Origin: Candidatus Megaera polyxenophila
GTDB taxonomy: Bacteria > Pseudomonadota > Alphaproteobacteria > Rickettsiales > Rickettsiaceae
Length of the DNA: 64,000 nt
Direction of reading: 5' to 3'
Assembly: GCA_037101405.1 (NCBI GenBank)
Contig: AP017964.1
Coordinates: 496,001-560,000 of the forward strand
Below, piece after piece: positions 1-9,768 of the stretch. Position numbers and translations under genes: made by a program. The first letter of the stretch is position 1. Every line of letters starts with the position of its first letter. Under the pieces are notes generated by a model. That model made no database searches. It was not told the origin of the DNA and was given only the letters and a program-made list of their open reading frames with translations.

Positions 1-549
1 GATTTGATTAACTTAGTTCCCTATATTCAAAAAGCAATGCCTGCTTGTCATTTTATTTCACCCCACGGAATAGAAGCATATGATATGGCATCTTTTGGAC
101 GTCAATGGTTCAGCCTACAAGATAGATCAGCTTCGGTAGTATTAAAGCTAGCCGAAAAAAATGCTCCATTAATTAATGAACTTATAAAACATAAGCAAAA
201 AGAGCTTAATATTACTAATAAAAATACTATCCTAATTGGATTTTCACAAGGAGCCATGATAGCAATGTATCTTACTTTAACTCAAATGGAGTCTTATGGA
301 GCAACTATTGCTTTTTCAGGTAGGTTATTGCCCCCGGTTAATTTAATTAACCGCTTAACTCCTCTCTGCTTAATTCATGGCAAGGAGGATGATGTAGTAC
401 ATTATGAAGAAACCAATAATGCGGCAAAATATTTTACCGAAAATGAAATTAAACATGAGAAACTGATCATTGATAACCTAACCCACTCTATTGATGATAA
501 AGGACTGAAATTTGCCCTGCAATTTTTAAAAAATTATAAAATGATATAA
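1..549 (+). CDS. Carboxylesterase/phospholipase family alpha/beta hydrolase (5' end outside window)
   Basis: The frame is open from base 1, so the true start lies left of the window. The visible 182 codons are the C-terminal part of a small serine hydrolase of the carboxylesterase/phospholipase (YpfH/EstB-like) family. The nucleophile elbow GFSQGA is present, followed by the acid motif GKEDDVV and a terminal LTHSID histidine, which completes a Ser-Asp-His triad. No signal peptide can be judged. These enzymes are cytoplasmic and cleave short acyl esters or lysophospholipids; the substrate here is not predictable. The sulfatase gene follows after 8 nt on the same strand, suggesting co-transcription. 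The family call is firm; the partial status is certain. Confidence 0.85.
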   Translation, partial: DLINLVPYIQKAMPACHFISPHGIEAYDMASFGRQWFSLQDRSASVVLKLAEKNAPLINELIKHKQKELNITNKNTILIGFSQGAMIAMYLTLTQMESYGATIAFSGRLLPPVNLINRLTPLCLIHGKEDDVVHYEETNNAAKYFTENEIKHEKLIIDNLTHSIDDKGLKFALQFLKNYKMI

Positions 550-557
550 TTTATTAG

Positions 558-2447
558 ATGTTAAAAAGTTTTTTTGATCTTACAATTATTAGAATATATT
601 TAATATTTCAATTCGTTACTCGAGCTTGCCTAGGTTTATTTGGAATAACACAAAACCAAATCGCTATAACCGAGCTTCCTGGTATATTTTTAGTAGGAAT
701 TATTAACGATTTTATAGCTATTGCCTATTTTCTTCCTTTAATGCTAGTTATTAGCAGCTGTTTTCATAGGGTTTTACGGAACAAAATTACAATATACAAA
801 ATTTGTTCCCTCGGAACTTATTTTTTAATTAACTCCATCCTTATATTCACCTTAATCGCTCAAATTATTTTCTGGGAAGAATTTGGCACTAATTTCAATT
901 TCATCGCAGTAGATTACTTAATTTATACTCATGAAATCATCGGTACTGTATTTGAATCCCTACCTATATATAAGATTTTGGTTGCTTTTACTATAAGTTC
1001 CACATTACTGACCTATTTTTTAAGAAATTATATTTTTAACCAAATAGCACAGATAAATACAAGATTTTATTTAGCATATGCGCTAAGTTTATTTGCTTTA
1101 AGCTTAGGTTTTTCAAAATTTTATGATTCGGAAAAATTTACTCTAAGTACCAATAGATACGCTATAGAAATAGGAAAAAACGGTGGTTATGAGTTTTTTA
1201 CGGCGTTTTTTAACAATAGTTTAAATTACGATCGATTCTACCAGAAACTTCCCAATGATACGGCAATAGATATAGTTAGAGCTAATATTATCCAGCCGAC
1301 CCAGGAATTTTTAAATAACAAAAATATAGAAAGATACGTAAATAAAAATAATAACCTAGAAACTAAAAAATACAACGTTGTACTAATTATGGTAGAAAGC
1401 TTGAGTGCTAAATTTATGGGAAAATTTGGCAACACTGAGTCGATAACTCCTAATCTGGATAAATTAGCTGATGATAGTATCTTCTTTACTAATTTTTATG
1501 CTACAGGCACGAGAACTGTAAGGGGGCTTGAAGCTGTCAGTTTATCTGTACCCCCGACCCCTGGCTCTTCTATTATTCGCAGGCCTAATAACGCAAACCT
1601 TTTTAATGCAAGCACAATTTTTAAAAAGGCCGAATATGATATTAGCTTTATTTTTGGAGGATATAGCTATTTTGACAATTTGAATAAATTCTTCTCTTCT
1701 AACAGCTATAAAGTTATTGATCGCAGTAATTTTTCTTCCGAAGAAATAAGTTTCTCAAACGTTTGGGGAGTAGCAGATGAAGACCTCCTATTTAAAGCGT
1801 TAGGAGAATTAGATAAAAATTATAAAGCTGGCAAGCCGTTTTTTTCTCTAATTATGACAACTTCTAATCATCGTCCATATACTTTTCCGGATGGAAGAAT
1901 AGACTTACCTTCTGGAGGGGGAAGAAATGCAGCAGTAAAATATACCGATTATGCTATAGGTAAATTTTTTGAAGAAGCAAGAAAAAAAGAGTGGTTTAAA
2001 GATACCATTTTTGTCATTACTGCTGACCATTGCGCAGCAAGCGCTGGAAAAGTCAACTTGCCTGTTGCACAATATCATATACCATTGATGATTTATAACC
2101 CACACATCTTAAAACCTAAACAAGTAGATAACTTAGCAAGTCAGATTGATATAATCCCTACAATTTTGGGAATTCTTAATCTCCCGCACACTACTAAATT
2201 ATGGGGAACAGATATATTAAATTTTCCGGCAAATAGAGCTTTTATCAGTACCTATCAATTACTAGGTTACATGAAAGACGAACATTTGATAATATTAGCA
2301 CCAAATAGCAAGCCTAAAGCTTATCAACTATCGGGAATCAACCAACGTGAAATTGATGATACCAGGGGAAATTTAACGCACGAAGCAATAAGTCTCTTCC
2401 AAACTGCTTCCAGTTTTTATGAAAACGGTGAATTAACAGAAAAATAG
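558..2447 (+). CDS. LtaS-type membrane sulfatase / phosphoglycerol transferase-like protein
   Basis: The 629-residue protein has about five hydrophobic segments in its first 210 residues, then a linker and a sulfatase/alkaline-phosphatase-fold domain. Visible metal and nucleophile positions fit the LTA-synthase group: Glu280 in MVESLSAK, Thr320 in GTRTVRGLEA as probable nucleophile, and Asp490/His491 in ITADHCAA. Family members transfer phosphoglycerol or phosphoethanolamine head groups to envelope glycans or lipids outside the inner membrane. Gram-negative members with the TVRGLE motif have no assigned substrate, so the exact reaction is unknown. It starts 8 nt after the esterase. Length is normal for the family (about 600-650). 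Confidence 0.88.
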   Translation: MLKSFFDLTIIRIYLIFQFVTRACLGLFGITQNQIAITELPGIFLVGIINDFIAIAYFLPLMLVISSCFHRVLRNKITIYKICSLGTYFLINSILIFTLIAQIIFWEEFGTNFNFIAVDYLIYTHEIIGTVFESLPIYKILVAFTISSTLLTYFLRNYIFNQIAQINTRFYLAYALSLFALSLGFSKFYDSEKFTLSTNRYAIEIGKNGGYEFFTAFFNNSLNYDRFYQKLPNDTAIDIVRANIIQPTQEFLNNKNIERYVNKNNNLETKKYNVVLIMVESLSAKFMGKFGNTESITPNLDKLADDSIFFTNFYATGTRTVRGLEAVSLSVPPTPGSSIIRRPNNANLFNASTIFKKAEYDISFIFGGYSYFDNLNKFFSSNSYKVIDRSNFSSEEISFSNVWGVADEDLLFKALGELDKNYKAGKPFFSLIMTTSNHRPYTFPDGRIDLPSGGGRNAAVKYTDYAIGKFFEEARKKEWFKDTIFVITADHCAASAGKVNLPVAQYHIPLMIYNPHILKPKQVDNLASQIDIIPTILGILNLPHTTKLWGTDILNFPANRAFISTYQLLGYMKDEHLIILAPNSKPKAYQLSGINQREIDDTRGNLTHEAISLFQTASSFYENGELTEK

Positions 2448-2522
2448 TTTTGATTCTTTCTGTAGCAAATTAAGCTCATTCTTTGTATATTTAAAATTTA
2501 ATTAATCCTAAAATAGGCCGCT

Positions 2523-3791
2523 ATGAATCATATTAATAAAATACTAGAAGAAACCGATGTTGAAATCTTTGAAGCAATAAAATCAGAAGCGAACAGGCAA
2601 GAAGATTATATAGAATTAATAGCTTCTGAAAATTTTGCAAGTAAAGCGGTTCTGGCAGCTCAAGGATCAATTATGACTAATAAATATGCTGAAGGATACT
2701 GCGGCAAAAGGTATTATTGCGGATGCCACGAAGTTGATAAGGCTGAAAACTTAGCTATTGAAAGGGCTAAAAAGCTATTTAACTGTTCTTATGCTAATGT
2801 TCAACCACATTCAGGCTCACAAGCTAATCAGGCCGTTTACCTGGCCCTATTAGAACCAGGTGATACTATACTTGGAATGTCTTTAGATAGCGGTGGACAC
2901 CTGACGCACGGAGCAACACCCAATATTTCTGGGAAGTGGTTTAAACCGGTTTTATACCATGTTAATCCAAAAACATATCTTATTGATTATGATGAATTAG
3001 AAAGGTTAGCTCTCGAACATAAACCCAAGTTAATCATTGCTGGGTTTTCCTGTTATACGCACACACTTGATTTTAAAAGGTTTAGGGAAATTGCCGATAA
3101 GGTCGATGCTTACCTTATGGCTGATATTGCTCATATTGCTGGCCTAGTTGTAACCGGAGAACATCCAAGTCCATTTCCTTATGCCCACGTGGTAACTTCT
3201 ACTACTCATAAAACCCTACGAGGACCAAGAGGCGGCCTTATCCTCTCGAATGATCCAGAAATTGCTAAAAAAGTTGACAAAGCAATTTTTCCTGGCCTGC
3301 AAGGAGGACCATTAATGCACGTAATTGCGGCCAAAGCTGTTGCTTTTAAAGAAGCATTAACTGATGAATTTAGGGAATATATCAAACAAGTGGTAAGGAA
3401 TGCCAAAATACTTGGAGTCTCACTTGGAAAAAGAGGTTACGATATTTTAACCGGTGGTACTACCAACCACATGGTAATAGTTGATTTAAGAAAACATAAA
3501 CTTACTGGCAAGCTAGCTGCCGATTCTCTAGATCGAGCAGGTATTACCTCAAATAAAAATAGTGTTCCTTTTGACACCACTTCCCCTTTTATCACTTCGG
3601 GTATTAGACTGGGTAGCCCTGCTTGTACAACAAGAGGCTTTAAAGAAAAGGAATTTGAAATAACAGGCAATTTAATTGCCGATATATTAGATTCACTTAA
3701 AATATCAGAGAATAATTCGGATACAGAAAAAATGGTATTCAAAAAAGTAAAAGAGTTAACAGTAAAGTTCCCAATATATCATAGTAAATAA
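2523..3791 (+). CDS. glyA: Serine hydroxymethyltransferase
   Basis: A PLP enzyme of 422 residues that interconverts serine and glycine while charging tetrahydrofolate with a one-carbon unit in the cytoplasm. The opening [10 protein letters not shown], the [13 protein letters not shown] segment (family: AEGYPGKRYYGGC) and the PLP-lysine motif [12 protein letters not shown] with Lys230 are all present, and length matches the usual 415-430. The ATG at 2523 is 75 nt after the sulfatase stop. It is followed closely by a secreted kinase-like gene and nrdR; the glyA-nrdR neighbourhood is common in Proteobacteria, but here one extra gene separates them. Identification is secure. Confidence 0.97.
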   Translation: MNHINKILEETDVEIFEAIKSEANRQEDYIELIASENFASKAVLAAQGSIMTNKYAEGYCGKRYYCGCHEVDKAENLAIERAKKLFNCSYANVQPHSGSQANQAVYLALLEPGDTILGMSLDSGGHLTHGATPNISGKWFKPVLYHVNPKTYLIDYDELERLALEHKPKLIIAGFSCYTHTLDFKRFREIADKVDAYLMADIAHIAGLVVTGEHPSPFPYAHVVTSTTHKTLRGPRGGLILSNDPEIAKKVDKAIFPGLQGGPLMHVIAAKAVAFKEALTDEFREYIKQVVRNAKILGVSLGKRGYDILTGGTTNHMVIVDLRKHKLTGKLAADSLDRAGITSNKNSVPFDTTSPFITSGIRLGSPACTTRGFKEKEFEITGNLIADILDSLKISENNSDTEKMVFKKVKELTVKFPIYHSK

Positions 3792-3801
3792 AAAAAATTT
3801 T

Positions 3802-4854
3802 ATGAATAACAAGATTTCAAGGGGGTTACCAGCAACATTAATAATTACTTATTTAATAATTTCTTGCCTAAGTTTTAATTGCTCTTATGCCCATGAATTT
3901 GAGCATCCGGCAAGCTGGCATAACCCTAAAATTACCAAAATTCTTAAAACTGCAAAAGTTACCGATATTAAACCTATGAAAGAAGTTTTAATAGAACAAG
4001 GTAAAAAAGCTGAATTTGACGGTCAGGTATTTCTCATTACTTTAGAAAATGGAGTACAAGGTGTGTTTAAAAGCTTACCTCTTGACGATCAAGGAGATGC
4101 TAAGGCTGAAGTTGCAGCGTATCAAGCTTCTGTTTACCTAGGGTTTCCTTATATTCCTCCTACTGTTTTAAGGAAAATAAATGGTATGACAGGCTCGCTA
4201 CAGCTTTTTGTTAACACCCCTATTGACCTATTAAAAAATGGGGAATATAAGAAATATTCAAAAAAATTTAGCAAGGAAGACGAAAATAATTTAAAAATAT
4301 TTTATTTTGTTTTTGGCCAATGGGACTCAGGCCCGCATAATTTACTAGCTTATCCTGATGCGTCTAAAATATACCCGATAGCCATTGATAATTCCGGTAT
4401 ACGAAATCACCAGCACGTTCGTTATGGAGAACTGCCCTTTGTAAGAGTATTTTATAGCGATAAACTAAATACAAATGATTGGGATAAACCCTTCCCTTTT
4501 GAAGATGCTAAAATTATTGATGACCCCTCCTACGATAACCTAAAAAAATCATTTAATAATAAGCTACCTGAATCCTTTTATAAAAGCTTTAAATCCTACA
4601 ACCAACCATTAAAATACGTTATCTACCAAAATAGTTTATGGAGGCAATATCATGCTTTTGATAAAAGTTTTAGTAAATCGTATGTAGAAAAATGCCCTAA
4701 AAGGGCTTTATTAGCTTTAGAAAAACTTGACTTAAATAGCCTTAAGGAAATTTTTTCTTCAGCCAAAGGTGTTGATTTTCTAACAGATTCCTACTTGCAA
4801 AAAATTTTGGAACGTCGTAATCAGCTGTTATCGTCTAAATGTCCAACTACGTAA
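3802..4854 (+). CDS. Secreted protein with a PI3/4-kinase / FAM20-like atypical kinase core
   Basis: The 350-residue protein begins with a signal peptide ending near SYA at residue 30, so it should leave the cytoplasm. Seen in sequence: a GVFK lysine (Lys90) that fits the ATP-anchoring lysine, Glu103 in KAEVAAYQAS as possible helix-C partner, a hinge-like GSLQLFVNTP, a catalytic-loop-like WDSGPHNLL with Asp175/Asn180, and AIDNSGI with Asp196 that fits the metal-binding Asp. The spacing of the last two resembles type II PI4-kinases and related atypical kinases (HipA, FAM20, actin-fragmin kinase). The kinase fold is inferred from these motifs; substrate, phospholipid or protein, is unknown. It sits between glyA and nrdR with gaps of 10 and 9 nt. 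It could be an effector, or a periplasmic kinase or pseudokinase. Confidence 0.55.
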   Translation: MNNKISRGLPATLIITYLIISCLSFNCSYAHEFEHPASWHNPKITKILKTAKVTDIKPMKEVLIEQGKKAEFDGQVFLITLENGVQGVFKSLPLDDQGDAKAEVAAYQASVYLGFPYIPPTVLRKINGMTGSLQLFVNTPIDLLKNGEYKKYSKKFSKEDENNLKIFYFVFGQWDSGPHNLLAYPDASKIYPIAIDNSGIRNHQHVRYGELPFVRVFYSDKLNTNDWDKPFPFEDAKIIDDPSYDNLKKSFNNKLPESFYKSFKSYNQPLKYVIYQNSLWRQYHAFDKSFSKSYVEKCPKRALLALEKLDLNSLKEIFSSAKGVDFLTDSYLQKILERRNQLLSSKCPTT

Positions 4855-4863
4855 TTTATAACT

Positions 4864-5316
4864 ATGAAATGCCCATTTTGTGAAAAGGCGGAAACTGGCG
4901 TAAAAGACTCCCGAACTACAAACGAAGGATCAATAGTAAGGCGCAGAAGATATTGCGGTAAATGCGGAGGCCGCTTTACTACTTTTGAACGTATCCAGAC
5001 AAGAGAACTAGTAGTCGTAAAAAGGTCCGGAGCAAAAAGGCCTTTTGACCGTACTAAAATTGAAAAATCGATAGCTACAGCTTTAAGAAAAAGAAGTTTT
5101 TCTCAAAAACAAATCGGAGAAATAAATGATAGAATAATATTAGAACTAGAAAGTGATAATACTCGGGAAATAACTACTCGGAAAATAGGGAAATTAATAA
5201 TGAAAGAACTAGTAAAAATTGATCCGGTTGCTTATATAAGATTTGCATCTGTATATAAAGATTTTACTAATATCGAAGATTTTACGAGATTTATTAGTAA
5301 ATTACAGAAAGACTAA
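4864..5316 (+). CDS. nrdR: Transcriptional repressor NrdR
   Basis: A 150-residue regulator that represses ribonucleotide reductase genes according to ATP/dATP levels. The N-terminal zinc ribbon is intact with Cys3, Cys6, Cys31 and Cys34, followed by the ATP-cone domain starting near VVVKRSGAKRPFDRTKIEKS. Length equals the usual 150-160. It starts 9 nt after the kinase-like gene and ends the forward operon that begins upstream of glyA. No NrdR box was identified in the window, and the reductase genes are not here. Confidence 0.97.
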   Translation: MKCPFCEKAETGVKDSRTTNEGSIVRRRRYCGKCGGRFTTFERIQTRELVVVKRSGAKRPFDRTKIEKSIATALRKRSFSQKQIGEINDRIILELESDNTREITTRKIGKLIMKELVKIDPVAYIRFASVYKDFTNIEDFTRFISKLQKD

Positions 5317-5383
5317 CTGCTAATAATAAAGAAAGTAGCCTGCGGATTATTTCAGTAACTTTAAAGCTTATTTCTCCATATAT

Positions 5384-6046
5384 TTATAATATACAGTTTC
5401 CTAATATTTGCTTTATAAAAGGTATAGTAATCTTTCTTTTACTTGCCAGAGAATTTTGGTTAATCTCACCTATAATTGACAAAATTTTTGGAACTTCACG
5501 AGGAAGAACTTTGACAAGATAATTTATAACATCGTCACTAATAACAATTGAAAAATTGGAAAATTGCTTAAAAATCAAGATTCTCATCAATTCGTCATCA
5601 ATCATGGAAATATCAACTTTATTTACTGAATTTATTCTAGAAGATAAATCAGCTAGGTTAAGCTTCGGCATTTGCGTTAAAGTAATTAATAAATACTTAT
5701 TATTTTCATGCAATATATTGAAATAGTGCAATATATCTCGTTCCCGCCAGGTAGAGTCAAAACCATCAATTATAAAAGCTTGATGATGTTCTAAAATAGA
5801 GTTTGTTAGTTCATGATTTTTCTTTAAGGATAAGGCATGAGTTTTTTTTGCCCATAAATTGGCTAAAAAACTTTTTCCTGAAGATTTAGGGCCTTTTATG
5901 ATCAAAACTTTTGAATATGGAAAAACCCCAAAATTGTTAGGCCACTCTCTTATATATTGAAAAGCAAGCCTATTTGAACTAGATTCAATAAAATCGCTAA
6001 AATTATTAGATAATTGGTTATTCAAAGAAAACGTTATTTGTTCCAT
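5384..6046 (-). CDS. hda: DnaA-related regulatory ATPase Hda/DnaA-like
   Basis: A short AAA+ protein of 220 residues from the ATG at 6046. It has Walker A GPKSSGKS (residues 52-59), a Walker B-like FIIDGFDS, and an arginine-finger/sensor region (SSRINSVN), but no DnaA DNA-binding domain. Alphaproteobacterial Hda/RIDA proteins inactivate DnaA-ATP together with the sliding clamp. An upstream in-frame start at 6097 would add 17 hydrophobic residues and overlap perM; the start at 6046 gives MEQITFSLNNQL, which resembles the beta-clamp-binding N-terminus (QL.L) expected of Hda, so it is preferred. It lies 13 nt after perM, a conserved pairing in this class. Confidence 0.85.
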   Translation of the reverse strand: MEQITFSLNNQLSNNFSDFIESSSNRLAFQYIREWPNNFGVFPYSKVLIIKGPKSSGKSFLANLWAKKTHALSLKKNHELTNSILEHHQAFIIDGFDSTWRERDILHYFNILHENNKYLLITLTQMPKLNLADLSSRINSVNKVDISMIDDELMRILIFKQFSNFSIVISDDVINYLVKVLPREVPKILSIIGEINQNSLASKRKITIPFIKQILGNCIL

Positions 6047-6059
6047 AATAAATTTTACC

Positions 6060-7103
6060 TTAATTATTATAAATCTTACTAGATTTATAATAATCAATCA
6101 TATGAAATAGCAATATTTTTATTATACCGGCAATTGGAATAGCAAATATTATACCTATAAAACCAAAAACGCTACCAACTGCAAATACGGCAAATATTAT
6201 CCAAACTGGGTGTAGTCCTATTTTATCCCCTATTATCTTAGGAGTGAGGATATACCCTTCAATAATGTGAGCAATAACGAATAAAATTAATACATACAAT
6301 ATTTCCACCGAAGCTCCGTAGGAAAAATAACAACTTACTAACATTAAAAATAGCGATATAAAAGCTCCAATAAAAGGGATTATAACTAAAAATCCTGATA
6401 TTATCCCAAGTAAAAGAGCAAGATCTATACCGATTAAATTTAACCCTACAATATAATAGAGACTCAGTAACAAGCATATGTTAAGCTGACCTCTGATATA
6501 GGCAGATAGTAGATTATTAATATCCAAGAAAATTCTTCCAACCTTACCTTTCTCTTTAAGAGGTAAGATTGATTCTACACCTTTGACCATTTGAGGCCAG
6601 TCTCTAAGAAAATAATATAAAATAACGGGTACCAATACAATTATAGTAAAAAAATTGATAGTCGCTAAGGTATATCCCCAAATATTATTTGCAGCGGCTA
6701 CTACTACCGAAAATGCCGAATTAATAAAATTTTGCAATGAGTCTGAAACTTTAGCTGCAATAGCAGGGTCAAATTTCTCAACCCAAGCTAAAAAATAATC
6801 TAATCCGGCGTTAAAATTGTTCTTATAGCTAGGGATTTTGGCTATAAAGGCAGCAATCTGATTATAAATAATTGGTAATAACACTATAAATATTATAATA
6901 AAGCTACTAATAAATATGCTAAAAATTCCTGTCGAAATTAATCCTCTTGGAATATTAAACCTCTTAGAATTATTATCTATTAAAGGTTGTAGTAAATATG
7001 CAAAAATAAAGGCAATAATAAATGGAGCTAAAGTCCCTGAAACTGCGTAGATAATAGCTGAAAAGGCTAAAAATGTTAAGCTCCAAAAAACTAACTTATT
7101 CAT
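6060..7103 (-). CDS. AI-2E/PerM family membrane protein
   Basis: The 347-residue polytopic protein has paired N-terminal hydrophobic segments, a central soluble stretch around FDPAIAAKVSDSLQNF, and a C-terminal block of five or more membrane segments with the family signature IIGDKIGLHPVWIIFAVFAVGSVFGFIG. Family members (PerM, YdiK, TqsA) are inner-membrane permeases of varied substrate, including AI-2 and sodium/proton antiport; function here is unassigned. It is upstream of hda by 13 nt and probably co-transcribed with it. Confidence 0.88.
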   Translation of the reverse strand: MNKLVFWSLTFLAFSAIIYAVSGTLAPFIIAFIFAYLLQPLIDNNSKRFNIPRGLISTGIFSIFISSFIIIFIVLLPIIYNQIAAFIAKIPSYKNNFNAGLDYFLAWVEKFDPAIAAKVSDSLQNFINSAFSVVVAAANNIWGYTLATINFFTIIVLVPVILYYFLRDWPQMVKGVESILPLKEKGKVGRIFLDINNLLSAYIRGQLNICLLLSLYYIVGLNLIGIDLALLLGIISGFLVIIPFIGAFISLFLMLVSCYFSYGASVEILYVLILFVIAHIIEGYILTPKIIGDKIGLHPVWIIFAVFAVGSVFGFIGIIFAIPIAGIIKILLFHMIDYYKSSKIYNN

Positions 7104-7189
7104 AAATTGTTACCTTGAATTAAAGTATGTAAGTAGACACCGCATAAACCATAATTACTAGTTTTAAACTTATGAATGTTACTCACATG

Positions 7190-7525
7190 TTAATGTAACT
7201 TATTGCCATTTGGTACTTCTAAATCTGCAGAAGCAAGACAAATTGCTCCATTACTATCGGAAAAGCCAACCAGCAAGAAGTTAGAGACAAATCCTGCTAT
7301 ATTCTTCTCTCCTAAATTTACGCAGCCTACAATTTTCTTACCTAATAAAGTCTGTGGGGTATAGTGCACAGTTATTTGAGCAGATGTTTGTAAAACACCA
7401 ATTTCACTACCAAAGTCTGCCCATATCTTATATGCCGGTTTTGTAGCACGCAAAAATTTTTCTGCTTTTACTATTGTTCCACAGCGTAAATCAACACGCT
7501 CAAACTCTTCATATGTTATTGTCAT
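7190..7525 (-). CDS. csaA: CsaA-type tRNA-binding domain protein
   Basis: A single OB-fold tRNA-binding domain of 111 residues: FERVDLRCGTIVKAE at the N-terminus, a central GVLQTSAQI (usually G.KQSSAQI), GKKIVGCVNLGEKNIAGF and a C-terminal LEVPNGNKLH. CsaA homologues bind tRNA and have chaperone activity in protein export; the domain is also found appended to MetRS. Length matches stand-alone CsaA (about 110). It starts 25 nt downstream of the grpE stop on the same strand, so a heat-shock-linked transcript is plausible. Confidence 0.9.
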   Translation of the reverse strand: MTITYEEFERVDLRCGTIVKAEKFLRATKPAYKIWADFGSEIGVLQTSAQITVHYTPQTLLGKKIVGCVNLGEKNIAGFVSNFLLVGFSDSNGAICLASADLEVPNGNKLH

Positions 7526-7550
7526 TTTTCTGCAAGTTTAATTACTCTTG

Positions 7551-8171
7551 CTACTTCTTAGCAACAGCAACCGATGCAGGTCTAATCAGCCTATCTTTTA
7601 TTTTGTACCCCACTTGCATTGTACTAACTATTGTACCTTCTTCATATTGATCTGTTACTACCTGAGATATCGCATGATGGTTATTGTAATCAAACCCCTC
7701 CCCTTCCTTAGGTTCTATAGACTCTATACCATGTTTTTTAAAAATGGATATTAGCTCGTCTTTTATCATCCTAACACCATCAATAATTATTCTAGTATCA
7801 TTATTTATATTTTCTGGAACGTGAGATAAAGCCCTAGAAAAATTATCAATTACCGGTAAAAGATCTTTAGCAAATCCAACAATCGAATAATCCCTGGCTT
7901 CTTCAACTTTTTTATTCATCCGATTTCTTATGTTCTCTGATTCTGCTACGGCACGAAGAAGCTTATCCTGCATTAACTTAATTTCCTCAGTTAAATTATT
8001 TATTAACTCAGTATCTTTTTCCTCAGTAAGAAGCTGCTGTCCTTCATGTTCATCTTCCAAAAGCTTCTGCTCCTCTCTACTCTCATTATATTTTTCAATG
8101 CCAGATACTTCCTTATCTAACTCTTGCCCATCTTTATCTTTACTATTATTTTGATCTTCGCTTTCTTTCAT
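7551..8171 (-). CDS. grpE: Nucleotide exchange factor GrpE
   Basis: A 206-residue co-chaperone for DnaK. The first 60 residues are acidic and low-complexity, then a long coiled coil (LTEEIKLMQDKLLRAVAESENIRNRM) and the C-terminal beta wing ending VGYKIKDRLIRPASVAVAKK, the classic GrpE terminus. It is divergently oriented to rph, with the 104-bp gap 8172-8275 holding both promoters. The pairing grpE/rph is typical of Alphaproteobacteria, where hrcA often sits nearby; no hrcA or CIRCE element was seen here. Confidence 0.97.
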   Translation of the reverse strand: MKESEDQNNSKDKDGQELDKEVSGIEKYNESREEQKLLEDEHEGQQLLTEEKDTELINNLTEEIKLMQDKLLRAVAESENIRNRMNKKVEEARDYSIVGFAKDLLPVIDNFSRALSHVPENINNDTRIIIDGVRMIKDELISIFKKHGIESIEPKEGEGFDYNNHHAISQVVTDQYEEGTIVSTMQVGYKIKDRLIRPASVAVAKK

Positions 8172-8275
8172 ATTCTTAAAATCGATATTTTAGTTGCCTG
8201 ATTACATTCTTTAAAATATAGTGCAAAGGGATGCTTTTTCAAGGTATAAATAAACTTAAAGTATTATTAGTTTTC

Positions 8276-8998
8276 ATGTTGCGCCCTTCTAAAAGAAAAA
8301 ACAACCAAATGCGAGATGTTTTTATTAAGAAAAACATCTTAAATAATGCAGATGGTTCTTGTTTTATAAAATGCGGTAATACCCAAGTTATTTGTTCTGC
8401 TTCCTTAGAAAACTCAGTACCTAAATTCCTAAAAGGTAAAAATAGCGGTTGGATTACTGCAGAATATGGAATGCTGCCAAGATCTACCGATCAAAGAATG
8501 CAGAGGGAAGCAATAAGAGGGAGTCAAAGCTCACGAACTCAGGAAATTCAAAGGTTAATTGGCCGGTCTCTTAGGTCAGCTGCTAACTTAAAATCTTTAG
8601 GCGAAAAACAGATAATAATTGATTGTGATGTCATAAACGCTGACGGCGGCACAAGAACAGCAGCTATTACAGGCAGCTATGTCGCTTTGCATTTGGCAAT
8701 TAGATCTTTAATGGACAAAAGAATAATAAGAACTAACCCCTTACAGCACCAAATAGCTGCAATCTCATGCGGTATATATCAAGGGGAAGTCATCCTTGAT
8801 CTAGATTACGCAGAAGATAGCACCGCGGAAGTAGATGCAAATTTTGTTTTTAGCTCTAGCGGTAACCTGATTGAGATACAGGCTACAGGAGAAAAAACGG
8901 ATTTTAATCAGCAACAATTGTTAGAAATGCTTAATCTAGCACAAGAAGGAGCTTCAAAATTGTTTAAACTGCAAAATCAGGTTTTACTTGAGCTGTAA
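8276..8998 (+). CDS. rph: Ribonuclease PH
   Basis: A phosphorolytic 3'-5' exoribonuclease of 240 residues that trims tRNA 3' ends. It contains the family opening [15 protein letters not shown] (usually MRPSGR..DQLR), [24 protein letters not shown] and the phosphate-binding [14 protein letters not shown]. An upstream in-frame ATG at 8231 would add 15 residues with no family counterpart; the ATG at 8276 reproduces the family N-terminus and is chosen. Divergent from grpE. Confidence 0.96.
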   Translation: MLRPSKRKNNQMRDVFIKKNILNNADGSCFIKCGNTQVICSASLENSVPKFLKGKNSGWITAEYGMLPRSTDQRMQREAIRGSQSSRTQEIQRLIGRSLRSAANLKSLGEKQIIIDCDVINADGGTRTAAITGSYVALHLAIRSLMDKRIIRTNPLQHQIAAISCGIYQGEVILDLDYAEDSTAEVDANFVFSSSGNLIEIQATGEKTDFNQQQLLEMLNLAQEGASKLFKLQNQVLLEL

Positions 8999-9049
8999 TA
9001 GTGACAATAAGCTTCTGTACACTCCAATCAACCCCGGCACATTAACGTA

Positions 9050-9670
9050 ATGACCCAGCTTTTTTGGTTTGCATTTATCAAAGGTTATAGCACTACTGCC
9101 GGACTAATAATAGCTATAGGAGCACAAAACGCTTTTATCTTAAGACAAGGGCTGATAAAATCGCACGTTTTAATATTAGCACTTTTGGCATCCATCATAG
9201 ATATTTCTATGATATACCTGGGCGTTAAAGGCCTGGGACTTGTGATTGCTTCCCATAATTACCTAATGCTTACGGCAAAATACGGTGGCATATTATTTCT
9301 GTTTTTTTACGGATGTAAATGTTTCTACTCTGCTTTATTTAAAACCAGCTCGATAGATGATGCACATATAACCGGCAAAAAATCTCTTTCATCTGCAATC
9401 ATAACTCTACTTGCAATGAGCTTCTTAAACCCTCATATGTACTTAGATACAATATTGCTTATAGGAACTGTAGGTGCACAGCTACCAGAAAACCAAAGGC
9501 TATACTATATTGCCGGCGCAGGTACAGCTTCAGTTATCTGGTTTTTTTGCTTAGCATATGGAGCACGCCTGTTAACACCTATTTTCCAAAAACCGATAGC
9601 ATGGAAAATATTAGATGCTATTATTGGAGTAATTATGTGGAGTATAGCACTTTCTCTTTTTTATATGTAA
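9050..9670 (+). CDS. LysE/ArgO family amino-acid exporter
   Basis: A 206-residue inner-membrane protein with six hydrophobic segments and the LysE/ArgO signature IAIGAQNAFILRQGL near residues 24-38, plus the second repeat motif FLNPHMYLDT. Members export basic amino acids (lysine, arginine). The N-terminal location of GAQNAF and the length match ArgO/LysE rather than RhtB. It begins 51 nt after rph. Substrate is inferred from family only. Confidence 0.9.
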   Translation: MTQLFWFAFIKGYSTTAGLIIAIGAQNAFILRQGLIKSHVLILALLASIIDISMIYLGVKGLGLVIASHNYLMLTAKYGGILFLFFYGCKCFYSALFKTSSIDDAHITGKKSLSSAIITLLAMSFLNPHMYLDTILLIGTVGAQLPENQRLYYIAGAGTASVIWFFCLAYGARLLTPIFQKPIAWKILDAIIGVIMWSIALSLFYM

Positions 9671-9682
9671 TTGCAGACAAAT

Positions 9683-9735
9683 AAAGATAGCGCTATCTAA
9701 AAAAACCTGGTTTCATGAGAAGCGCTATTTAGTTT
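9683..9735. repeat. Nested palindromes built on AGCGCTAT
   Basis: A perfect 14-bp palindrome AGATAGCGCTATCT is followed about 25 nt later by AGCGCTATTTAG, so that ATAGCGCT and AGCGCTAT can also pair with each other across the gap. It lies between the convergent lysE-like gene and the small His-rich gene. It may act as a bidirectional terminator, although the T-run is weak. Function is inference. Confidence 0.3.
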
Positions 9736-9768
9736 AGTAATTACTGAGATTACAGTTTTTTCTACATA

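Noticed and set aside
9683-9735. Strong bidirectional terminator
   Set aside because: The palindromes are clear, but neither strand has a good T-run after the stem, so I only list them as a repeat.
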